A DNA stretch of 64,000 nt, from NCBI GenBank assembly GCA_028641055.1, contig CM054059.1, forward strand, positions 106,094,263-106,158,262, given 5' to 3'. A program made the translations under genes and the position numbers. The notes beneath the pieces were generated by a model. The model was not told the origin of the DNA and did no database searches. It worked only from the letters and a program-made list of their open reading frames with translations. The stretch comes from Alopecurus myosuroides (taxonomy: Eukaryota > Streptophyta > Magnoliopsida > Poales > Poaceae). Of the stretch, positions 43,961-54,638 are shown one piece after another; the first letter of the stretch is position 1, and every line of letters begins with the position of its first letter.

Positions 43961-46750
43961 TGTAACATCCCAAGTATGAAAACCTACCATTTAGAATGTT
44001 TTGTTCCTTGTTTAATTAAAGTATTGCATCATGTCATCATGTTTATTTCCTTGTTTGCATTTGTTTACTATTTGTTTTGCATCTGTTTTATCTTGTTTTC
44101 ATAATGAAACTCAAACAATTTCAAATGGTTATTTCATACTTGCTCTGTTACAACATTCCAAATAAAAATCTAGAATAAAAACAACCCATTTGTTTTCATA
44201 TTATTCTATAGTGATCAACTAATAAAATGGTGCTTTTTAATTCAACTAATTAATTCCAAATTGGTTTCAAATTCAAAGCAAATCATCAACATCACCTCAT
44301 TTGGAAATTATAAAAATACCAAACCATTCTAATGTTTTGATCCACTTAATAATAGGGGTCACCCTAATAAAATCCTTGTTTTCAATATTAAGTCATTAAT
44401 TAACAACCATTTTAATTTCCAAATCCCCTTCAAATTCAAATCAAATGCATCAGGCAGAACCAATTTGAACTTATGAACACCATCTAAACCAATCAACTAA
44501 TTCAACCAATTTAATAATAGGGTTCACCCTATTAAACTTGTTGTTTTCAAAAATAAATCAATTAGTTTGCAATTTATTCCAATTCAAACCATTTTGCAAA
44601 ACAGCAACTAGTTTTGAATTTTTCAAAAACTTAAGTTGTCAAGGGTAGTTATTGAACTAACAAATTCACCTGAATTTTTCCAAAATTTTTAGCAACTCAA
44701 ACACCATCAAATTCTTCCTTTTCCCTTTGCTGCAAAAAAAAAACAAATAGAAAGGAAAACGCAGCGCGCGCGTCACCTAATCTACCCAGCCCAGCCCTTT
44801 TCCTCTCTTTTCTCCTCGCGCGCGCAGCCCAGCCCGCTAAGCCCCGCGTATCGGTTCGATTAGAAGCGCCGTCGTCATCATCGTGTACGGCTCGTCATCG
44901 GAGCATGCCACGGCGGCAGCCACCGCGCGCCGACGGCATCCATCGACTTCCGCGCCCTATAAGAACCCCACGGAGCCCTAGGGCGCAGCACCCAACCCTA
45001 GCCACCCTAGCCCCTCTCTCGCGCCGCCAATTCCCTCTCTCCCGGCGCGTTCTCCCCTCTCTGAATCTCTCGCCGGAGAGAAAGCTCTCTGAACCTTCCA
45101 TGGCAGCCGCCGCTACCAAGCCCCTCCTTCCTAGTTGATCGCGGAAACGGAACCACCGTCAACTCCTCAACCTGTTGGACACCCGCACGAGCCCAGTTAC
45201 CCCCGGTAGCAGCGCCGCCGTCGACGCCGCTGTCGCCTCGCCGTCGAGTTCCACCACGGCAACCTCCCGGTGAGCGACCATCTCCTTCTCCTCCTCGCTG
45301 TTACCTGCCCGCGAGCACACGCACTGCGCACGCATCCAACACCCCCATCGCAGCACACGCGCAGCGAGCACGATTCCGTTGATCGCCGCCGGCCCGCTCC
45401 GTCTCTGTCAGTCGTGGATGTTTCTGTTCGTCAGAAAAGTTCAGATCCACGTTTGTAACCTCAACTTGGTTGCGCATCTGTTAACTGACAAGAAACGCGA
45501 GCAGCGCAACTGGTTCAGTTAGCGCGCACACGAGCGAGAGGTGCAGCGATCGAGTCCTGCTCCTCGCACGGGATTTTCCCAAACTTTTTCCACGCACCGC
45601 TGACAGGGAGGGCCCCCTGTCAGCCACACCGTGTGCCACGCAAGCGCACGGTCCCCCTGGGCCCCCCTGGCAGTGACTGGGGTAGGTTCCATTGCGGTAT
45701 AAAACAGTTTTAACATTTTTCTGTATTCAAAACCAAGTCCTTTATTTAACAGTTTGGCCCCTGGTTTTAAAAACCTTATAACTATAGTTTTATAATTCCA
45801 AATTACAAAAATAAAATATGCACACTAGTCTAAATTAAATTGTCTACCTTTTGGTATTCTTTGTTTCCTGTTTTGAAATTTCAAAATGCAATTCAAATTT
45901 GAATTCAAATAATTCAAATGCAAATTTCTAAAATCCATAACTATTTCATTCTTAATCCAAAAAATGCAAATAAAATATGTTTTCCATGCTATTTCAAATA
46001 ACCTTTTCAAATATAAATTTTGTTTCATGGTTTGAATAATTTAAATTGCCTAAATAATTTAATCCTTATTTAATTCATTTAAATTTGATAAAATCATAAC
46101 TTGCTCCAAATAAATTATTTTTGAACATGCAAAATATGTTTTCAAACTAGAAAAATATGAACTTTTCAAATGTGAATTTGAATTTATGTTTTGAATAAAT
46201 AAAATTCAAATAAAATTCACACTTGTTTTAAATTCATTTAAAACTTGTTTAATATTGTTTAAGTCATAATAAATTCATCCTAACTCCTATGTCAAAATTT
46301 GAAACATGTAATCCAACTAAAATTTGATGTTCTTTTCAAATATAAATTTTGTTAATTGTTTTGCACACCTTAATTTGATGAAAACAACAATTGTTTGTGT
46401 GACATGTTTAAGTAACCCAAAATTTCTAAACTTAATAAATGATTTCCAAACTTGTTAAATTCCTTATCCACTTGCATCTATTGTTGTTATTTTGTTGTTA
46501 TCATCATGCATGCATCATGCTAACAACTTTCACATAATAATTAATTGTAAAACATTTGTTTCCACTTAATTCATGGACCTTTTCTATCTGCAATCTCATT
46601 GCATATGGGTCCATTTAAATTGTGTTACTATGTTAGCTAGTCTATTTTGATGCAACCATTAACTTGACATGCATCATCCCATGATTGTGCACTATGCCAT
46701 GATATTGATTGTTTATATTTCTGTCTTGTTTGTTTGCTTCTTCTCGAATA

Positions 46751-46829
46751 GACGACGACGTTGAGACAGACGATCTTTACAGCAGCCCTTCTGAGGATCT
46801 AGCTCAGTACCCGGCTGCTGAGTTTGCAG
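46751..46829 (+). other. Exon-like acidic segment in the solo LTR (first)
   Basis: After TTCTCGAATAG (acceptor-like), the sequence reads DDDVETDDLYSSPSEDLAQY and PAAEFAG, followed by GCAAGT. Strongly acidic. A second such exon (48055-48119) ends in a stop. Confidence 0.45.
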
Positions 46830-48054
46830 GCAAGTTATCACTCACATGAACCATTGTGTTCCTTTCAACCCTGGTTACCGATACTTTCCGTTGTCTATTT
46901 CTGCTAGCCTTAGGGGTAGTTGTTTCTGTTACGAACCTATCACATGAATCCCTTAACCCTGATATTGCCTCCCCACCACTCCTACAACCCTATTGTTTGA
47001 GCCAGTGTCTTACTAGCATGCTTAGGTTGTTTGCTCGAGTCTGTTACCCGTTACTTTCAGTTACTATATCTTTATTATGTTCTGGGGGCTCGATGTTTAA
47101 TCAATCAATCATGCTAATGTTATTGTTAAATAATAATTTGATGATAAGGCACCGGCAGGAGGCCCTGTGTGGTTTTGAGGCCTGCTAGTGTCGACCCTAA
47201 TAGGAAAAGGGTCTTGTCTACTGATCCATGATGAGCGCACTACCCGCATGTGGGAAGCGAGTATGGGCGCCCCCCTCAATTTGATTCGATTCGCATCTCG
47301 TCCAAATCATCTCATTTAGTTCGTGTTTTCCATTTGCCGCATGCATGTTTTTGCGAGCCCAGCGCAGGGTGGAACTTTCGTAGTCGGCATATAGGGGGAC
47401 ACGGTCTTAGAGTGCTATGAGGGTCCCTTTTCTTCGGGGCTTGATTAGCCGTGCGCCCAAGGTGCTTTGGGCTTGATGCGAAGAAGAGTTGAGTTGTGTT
47501 GAGTGCCCCGCTTGGTGGGAGGCATCCCATCTGGCGGGTTATTCATACGTGTACGGCCAAATTGGTGCAACCCTGCAGGGATAATCTTCTCGAGAAGCCG
47601 TGTTTTTCGCGGTTATGGTTAACTTGGTGAAAGTACTGGCTAACAAGTACTCAGGACAACTTAAACCTAATGATTCACAATCTCACACCCAATGGTTAAC
47701 AACTTGACTAGTAATAGGATTATTGACACAATAACTTGATTCATCTTTAATCCAACTGTGTGAGTTATCCTCGGATTGCTTCTTGGTATAAGGGGCGAGA
47801 TCCAGGATGGGTTTGTTTGAAGTTATCTTTCAGTTGGTTACAATACTCGATCTTATCTCCTTTCTGTTAGCCGGAAGTGATATAATCTCTGTAGTTGGTT
47901 AGCGCAGCCAGTTGCAGCATCTTTTATATCCCCTTTCTTCCGTTGAACCCAAGGCATCCGTGCTTGGTGTTGACGGGCTACACTTTGGTGAACTGTGAGT
48001 CTTGCTTGCCAGTACGTCTATGTACTGACCCCTTTGGGGCTGTGGTTTCCGCAG

Positions 48055-48119
48055 ACTACGCTTACGAGGATCCAGGTGATGGCTACTACGTGGAGTTTGA
48101 CGAGGCTGCTGACGAGTAG
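48055..48119 (+). other. Exon-like acidic segment in the solo LTR (last)
   Basis: Follows GTTTCCGCAG (acceptor-like) and reads DYAYEDPGDGYYVEFDEAAD then Glu and TAG. It has the look of a terminal exon, but no complete gene model could be joined with certainty. Confidence 0.45.
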
Positions 48120-48600
48120 TTAGCGGACCCGGGCAGGATCCGAGACATCGTGGATGGGCTCCGTCTTTATTTCAGTTTCCCGGCTTCTTAAGCCTATTTG
48201 GATTTGTCTGTACTCAGACCCCCTTGAATGCTTCCGCTGATATGTAATGATGTTATGTTGGGACATGTGTCCTCTGGATGATTGTATTCGCTATCTCTGC
48301 CCTAGTGAGGGCCAGTTGCAACTTATTTCAATCTTTTGTGTCTTAGAGATATGTTGTGCTATCATTCTGTTCCAAACCGTTGACGTACCATGTGTGTATG
48401 GTATGAAGTACGTCAATGGTAGTGTCCTGATTTCTATGGGATAGTTTACGTCGACGCTGAACAGATAGGGGTTGGTTATCACACATACGTGTGTTGGCCT
48501 ACTCGTAAGAGGACGCGGGTGCCGGTAAGCCCCGTAATCCAATCTACTAATGTTCAACGGAACGGCGAGTATCCTTTAGAAGTCCGGGTGCGACAAGCCG

Positions 48601-51234
48601 CTTCCTGGGAAGAATGGGTGAGAAGGCCTTGCCTCTCTATCAGCTCATGAAGAAAAGTGACAAGTTTGTCTGGACATCACAAGCTGATGTGGCATTCAAG
48701 GAACTCAAGACCATGCTGGGTAGCGCTCCCATTCGGGCGAGCCCTCTGCCCAAGGAGCCAATGCTGCTTTACATTGCAGCTACCAACCGGGTAGTGAGTG
48801 TTGTGATGGTAGTAGAAAGAGAAGAGGAAGGCAAAACTGTGCAGCGGACAGTGTATTATCTCAGTGAGGTGCTATCCAGCTCCAAGCAAAACTACCCGCA
48901 CTACCAGAAGATGACATATGGCGTATACCTGGGTGCCAAGAAGCTCAAGCACTATTTCCAGGAGCATCCCATCACAGTGGTGAGCACTGCTCCCATCTTG
49001 TAGATCATGGGCAACAATGATGCAAGCGGCCGAGTTGCCAAGTGGGCAATTGAGCTAGCCACGTACACCCCTTTGTACGCGAGAAGAGAAGCAATCAAGT
49101 CACAGACCCTGGCTGATTTCTTGGTGGATTGGGCCGAGATCCAGTACGAGCCTCCCTTGCCGGAAACCAACTTCTGGAAGATGCAATTTGATGGCTCCAA
49201 AGTAAAAGAAGGGCTTGGTGCTGGTGTGGTGCTCACTTCACCCAAGCGAGATCAACTCAAATATGTGCTACAAATCCACTTCTCGGCATCCAATAATGTA
49301 GCCGAGTATGAAGCACTGGTACATGGCCTGAGGGTATCCAAGGAGATTGGAGTCCAGCGCATTGTCTGCTATGGCGACTCGGACTTGGTGGTTCAGCAAG
49401 TTTCTCGAAATTGGGATGCCTTGGATGCCAACATGGCGTCCTACCGGTTCCTGGTGCAGAACATGACCGGATTCTTTGATGGGTGTGAGTTTCATCACAT
49501 ACACCAAGCTGAAAATGATGCAGCTGATACCCTGTCCAAGTTGGGATCTTCTCGGCAGTTTATCCCACCTGGGATTGCCTTGGAGCATTTGAGAAAGCCA
49601 TCAATCAAGCCATCACCCAACTCGGAATCCATCTTCATTCCATCTCTGCTAGGATCAGAGGCTGTTCCCATGGAGATTGATTGGGAGAGTGCAAAAGAGA
49701 ACCCGGGGACTGCCGTCTCCAACCCGGGGATTGCCGTCTGCAACCCGGGGACTGCCCCTCCTGACTCGGGGACTATCGCATTCATCGAGGGGATCATTTC
49801 TCAGTACTCAGGGACTCGTCCCCAAGTCGGAGCAAGTAATGGTGGCTGATCCAATGGAGATAGATGAACCTATGTTTCCTGTCCGGCCCACGCCGAGCTG
49901 GGCTCTACCTATCTTGTCCTTCCTGATAGATGGCACCCTGCCAAGTGATGAGGTCACAGCCCGGCAGATACAGAGAAGATCCAAGGGCTACACCATCATC
50001 AACAAGGAGCTGCACATAAGAAGTCCTACTGGTGTGCTGCAACGCTGCGTTGAGCCAAAAGAAGGAGAAGAGATCCTCAGAGAAATACACCAAGGAGAAT
50101 GTGGGCACCATGCCTCTTCTCGGGCTCTAGTCAACAAGGATTTTCTGCATGGATTCTTTTGGCTCACTGCCTTACGACAAGTTGAAGATCTAGTGAGAAA
50201 ATGCAATGGATGCCAGAGGTTTGCAAGAAAGATACATACACCAGCTTCCGAGTTGAAGACCATCCCCATTACTTGGCCATTTGTTGTCTGGTGTTTGGAT
50301 ATGGTAGGCCCCTTCAAGCCAGCTAGAGGCAACATGACTCACATCTTGGTCATGGTTGATAAATTCACCAAGTGGATTGAGGTCAAGCCTATCCGGAAGT
50401 GCAATGGAGTCACAGCTGTGAGCATTCTGAAGGACATCATTCTGAGATACGGGTACCCACACAGCATCATTACACATAATGGAACAAAATTTGCTGAGGG
50501 AGCATTTGCAAGATTCTGCAAGGAGAAGCGGATCCGGCTAGACGTTGCGCCAGTCGCGCATCCGGCCTCAAATGGGCAAGTTGAAAGAGCAAATGAAATG
50601 GTCCTATCTGGGATAAAGCCAAGGCTAATTGAGCCATTACAGTGAACCCCTGGTTGTTGGCTGGACGAGTTGCCTGCAATGTTGTGGAGTCTAAGGACTA
50701 CCCCTAACCGATCAACCGGATACACACCATTCTTCCTGGTATATGGAGCTGAGGCCATGTTGCCCACTGACCTTGAGCATGACTCACCCAGAGTAACCCT
50801 CTATACTGAGGCAGAGGCAAGAGAAGCCCGAGAAAATGACGTTGACCTGCTAAAAGAAGTAAGAGAGTTAACTCTGTCACGTTCAGCCATGTATCAGCAA
50901 AGCCTGAGGCGCTATCATAGCCGAAAAGTAAACCCAAGGGTTTTCCGAGAAGGAGACATGGTCCTTAGGCTCGTGCAGCGCACAACCGGGATGCATAGGC
51001 TATCCCCTCCGTGGTTTAATTGTGAGCAAGGCCCTGCACAATGATGCCTATTATCTCGTCGACGTACAGGAACCACAGAAGAACAGGGCGGATAGAGCCG
51101 GAGAGGAATCCAAGCGTCCCTGGAATGTAGCTCTACTCCGCCGTTTTCATTCACGAGCAAAAATTGTATGTATCTCTTCGACCGAGTTAAATTCAAGTTG
51201 GCACTCCGAATTTGAACTCGGGGACTGCCCTTAA
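48601..51234 (+). pseudogene. gypsy pol part 2: RNase H, second RNase H, integrase
   Basis: The RT connection and first RNase H region (FKELKTMLGSAPIRASPLPK, SEVLSSSKQNYPHYQKMTYG) ends at TAG 49001. The same frame then gives a second, archaeal-type RNase H (MQFDGSKVKEGLGAGVVL, NNVAEYEALVHGL, CYGDSDLVVQQVS, ENDAADTLSKLG) with its acidic residues present. After a frameshift near 49690 comes integrase: zinc region (HHASSRALVNK, KCNGCQRF), first Asp in VVWCLDMVGPFKP, second site ITHNGTKFAEG where Asp is replaced by His (50475-50477), and Glu in SNGQVERANEM. A TGA at 50643 and a later frameshift near 51020 break the C-terminal part (YTPFFLVYGAEAMLP). Confidence 0.9.
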
Positions 51235-51788
51235 CAAACTTGCTCTGTGTCATTTATTTTATTTACTTTGTCTACTCGGTTGATGTACTTAGAATTTCAC
51301 GCGCATATCTAGTAATGTGTTTAAACCCAAAGGCCAACTCTTCAACTCTGCTGCTGTCCGCAACCCGGCTTCATGGCAAGCAAGAGAACAAGCCAAAGGT
51401 GAATGAACACACGAAAAATTGCTAAGGAAAAGAGAAGTGTAGCAACCGAGTAGGGTGTTTTTTACTTCTCTGTTTTTCTTTTCGGCTAAGTGGTGGGCAG
51501 TGTTAACATTCAAATCTCAAGGTGGTTAAGTATCAGAAACTTGGTTTTGGAAATCTTGTGACTCGACTACCAAAAAGCCACAAGTGGTAGGTAAGAGCAA
51601 AGACAAAAAGACTAAGTGGATGAGAAAAGCAACTCGGGGACTTGCATCTTAACGCAATCCGGCATTGAGCCAGTCTAGCTAAAGTGAACTAAATAAAAAT
51701 GAGTAGCGCAAAGGACAGTAAGAGTATTTGATACATTTGCACCCGGCATACCGGGGATCTGATAACTGTTTGAGGATAAAAATCCATA
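51235..51788. other. gypsy spacer between integrase and antisense gene
   Basis: Non-coding region with CTCGGGGAC words typical of this element family. It separates convergent genes: pol on plus ends at about 51230 and the antisense gene on minus ends at about 51795. Confidence 0.5.
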
Positions 51789-51794
51789 AACTTA

Positions 51795-54638
51795 AGCAAC
51801 AGCAGATGAGGTGGTGTATGCCTCTGAGTTGGTAGGCGCCACAGGCTCGGTAACAGGAGTTGTGGAAGCAGGCTTTGTTGTAGATGATGTCGGAGTAGCG
51901 GAGGCTGGCTCGGATGCAGTGTTGGTGGCTTGAGCAGCGGAGGCACTTGGTAGCGGGTAAACCTCGGAGGTGGCATTCTCGGTTGCAGCTCCGTTCGCAC
52001 TCAACTCTGGAGGGGGATCATCGATCACCATCTCAGTGGTGACGATTTCCTCCTGTGCGGCGGGCTGCGACTCAACTCGGGTCTAGTCAGAACCAGCAGC
52101 TGGCTTGACGATCTCCGAGTCCGCTTCCATCCCGGACTCCTCAGCAGCGTTGCGCTGCTCGGTCCCCTCGTCTTCGGCTTCCTCCTCCTCATCGCCCAGG
52201 TTGCGTTCTTCCCCAGCGTCACCATCACCCTAAGGTTCCTCCTCCTCCTCGTCGTCATCTCCTTCGACATTGATGTCTGGCTCCATGGGGCCGTCGAAGT
52301 ACTGGTTGGTCTCAGCATAGGAGGCGAGCTCGTAAGCCACCTCTTTCTGGCGCAGGATGCAAGAGTCGCGGTTGGTCCACTTCGAGCCGTTCCGGAGTGT
52401 GCTGATCCTTTCGAAGTCGAGGTTTTCGTACCAGGACAGGATGAAGTGGAGGGCCTTGTCCGCACCAGCCCGGACTGTGGAGGCGCGCCATTTCTTCAGC
52501 TCTTCCTTGACGTGGTTAAGGTTGGCCGCCATATCGTTGATGGTATCCGGGACCTGGCGCTCTCGCCATAACAGTTTGTGCAAGTTCATAGCAGTGGACA
52601 CCATGGAGGTGCCCAGGCCTTTGAGGGACTGCACCCAGGTCTTGATGTTGACAAGGTGGTCGTCGATGCTGGCGGATTCATTAGTATTCCGACCGGAAGC
52701 GGCCCTGGCTCTTCTCGCCTTTTCCACAGCGGTCTCAGCGGCGTTGCTGAGGTCCGGGAAGGTATCTGGGTCAGGACATGCTATTTTGAGTCAGAAAAGA
52801 GAACCAGGAAGAAGGAAAATCGAGTAGAAGATGTCAAAAGGACAAAGATCGAGAAGAATGAAGAGTAGCGAGAACTCACAGCTCAGTTCTAGCACAAGGG
52901 CTCCTAGTCGGGTCCTCCTGTCTTCTGCAAGTCAGATGTGCTTGTCCTGGAGGCGACGTGAATCATTGACAATGCCTTCGAAAGTTTTCATTTCTCTCTC
53001 TAAGAGTTCTGATCTCCCTCTCAAGCTCCCGCTTCTCGGAGGCAGCCGTGTTCATCACTGTTGTCTTCTCATTCCCGGCGGCGATTGCAGCCTTGTATAC
53101 CTCAGTGAGCTCGAGCTTGAGCTTCCCAACTTCAGCCTTCTCGGCATCCAGTTCTTGCTGGAGCTGGGCCTCTCGGGCCTAGACTTGCTGATGCGCTTCG
53201 GCCGGGGTGAGGCATTCCAAGTGCTGCTGTCTGAAGGTTTTATACTCTTCTGCGGGTAGAACAACTCATTTAGCAAAATAAGCAAGCAACAGAAGCCAAA
53301 TGAAGAGAAGAAAAGAGTTAGCTCACCTTCCAGGAAGGAGATCTTACTCTGCACAGAGACATCCATGACTTCACAGTCCTGGTGCTTCTCGACGAGAGCC
53401 TTGAGTTCACCTGCAGAGAAGGCAACGATTGAACAAAAGCAAAAAACGGGCGTAAACAAAAAACGCACAAACCAAAAAGCTAGATACTTACTTTCGACAG
53501 CGGACAGCTTGATGGTAGTGTCCGTGGAATTCTTCTCCAGAGCATCCCTCCCGCTCTTCTCAAACTCCAGCACCCGGTTCCTATCTCTGATGGACCGGTG
53601 CGACCACAGGAGCTGGCGGAAAACCTTGGTCCGGGCCTCGATGCTATCCTGCAGAGAAGAAAAAAGCATTGTGAATGGGAAGATTCGGACCAAATAGATT
53701 GCTACTCGGTTGAGCCTGGTCTACTCGGCCCAAATCTCGGGGACTGGATAGTGGATAAGGTAAAGTCTAAGAAGAAGAAAGCTGGCAACTCGGAAAAAGT
53801 CAAAAAAGGAAAGGTACTTACCACATAGGCCTTCTCAATGTCTTCAGCAGTTTTTCGCAGGCACAACAGCTTGTGCGCCAGGGTGCTGCTGGAGGAAGCC
53901 ATTGCCATGGTAACAGGACCAAGATCGGCCTTGTTCCATGCTTGCCGGTAGTTATCAAGGTTCCACAGCTCAACACCGTCCCATGCGGCGTTGCCGAGTA
54001 CCTTGTTGTCCCAGACCTTCTCAATAAATCCTACCCGATCAAGGATAGCTTCCGGGTCTTCTGGGATATCTTCCTCGTCCTCTGAGGGGGGAGTGTCATC
54101 TCTGATGGTCAGGGAAGTGCTCTTCCCCTTGGATCCGGAGCGGGCCAGGGCCCTTCGCTCCTTCAGAGCAGCCAACCGCTCGGCCTCTTGTGACATCTTG
54201 ATCTTGTGCCGCTCCTGCAGCTCGACCCAATATTCCGGGAAGGTGGGAGGCTTGGTGATGACACTAGCACCAGCGCCGGGAGCTTGTTTCTCAACAGGGG
54301 AAAACTTGATATTGGCCTGTACCAGTTTGGTATTTTGGTTAGGGGCCTTTTTGGTCTTGTTGAGTGGCCAGTCGGTCTTCTTGGGTGGCGGTAGCTGTTG
54401 CGCGGCTTGGCCACTCTGCGGAGCACCTGGCTACTGGGGCTCTGAAGATTGAAGGGTCTGCAGCTGCTGCCCGGCCTGCCGCTTCTCGGCTGGTTGCGAA
54501 CCGATCTGTCATGCGCCTCGTTTGGGTTGTATCCTAGTTGGCTGCAAAGCCGTCTTCGCTGTTGAGGGAGCTGGTTGTTTCTTGGAGATGGGCTCGGGGG
54601 CTTGCTGTGGTGGCGGAGGCACCTTCCTGGTTGGCGGC
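51795..54638 (-). pseudogene. Spliced antisense gene of the Tat gypsy element, broken
   Basis: Read on the minus strand from 54638, protein-like sequence runs through exons with good splice signals: introns at 53821-53649, 53491-53411, 53326-53250 and 52879-52766 (donors GTAAGT, GTAAGT, GTGAGC, GTGAGT; acceptors CTCTGCAG, CTCTGCAG, ACCCGCAG, TGACCCAG). Exons encode a Pro/Gln-rich part, a basic-acidic part (MSQEAERLAALKERRALARS), a segment (WDGVELWNLDNYRQAWNKAD) of the type called putative gypsy-type transposon domain in grasses, a coiled coil (AREAQLQQELDAEKAEVGKL) and an acidic tail (residues near 52240, EGDDDEEEEEP). Stops at 54509, 54431, 53179, 52230 and 52083 (plus-strand starts) break it. 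The 5' end was removed by the long-LTR insertion. Confidence 0.8.

Larger units (their letters stand above)
43961..48595 (+). mobile_element. Solo LTR, 4.6 kb (TGTAACATCCC...GTGCGACA family)
   Basis: Begins TGTAACATCCCAAGTATGAA, ends GTCCGGGTGCGACA, and is flanked by AGCCG at 43956-43960 and 48596-48600, so recombination between two LTRs removed the rest of the element. It has an AT-rich 0.8-kb head, a GC-rich leader with ATG near 45100, and splice-flanked acidic exons late in the LTR. The size and ends are like the LARD-type long LTRs of Triticeae (Sukkula and relatives), but the family name is a guess. Confidence 0.92.
38701..54638 (+). mobile_element. Tat-lineage Ty3/gypsy element (left part), interrupted twice
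   Basis: 5' LTR (38701-39567), primer-binding site, decayed gag, protease, reverse transcriptase, two RNase H regions, integrase, then a long region with a spliced antisense gene. The second RNase H domain and the antisense gene after pol are hallmarks of Tat elements such as RIRE2 and Retand relatives. A solo LTR (43961-48595) sits in pol, and a long-LTR element cuts the antisense gene at 54638. The remainder and the 3' LTR are beyond the window. Many stops and frameshifts make it non-autonomous now. Confidence 0.9.
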
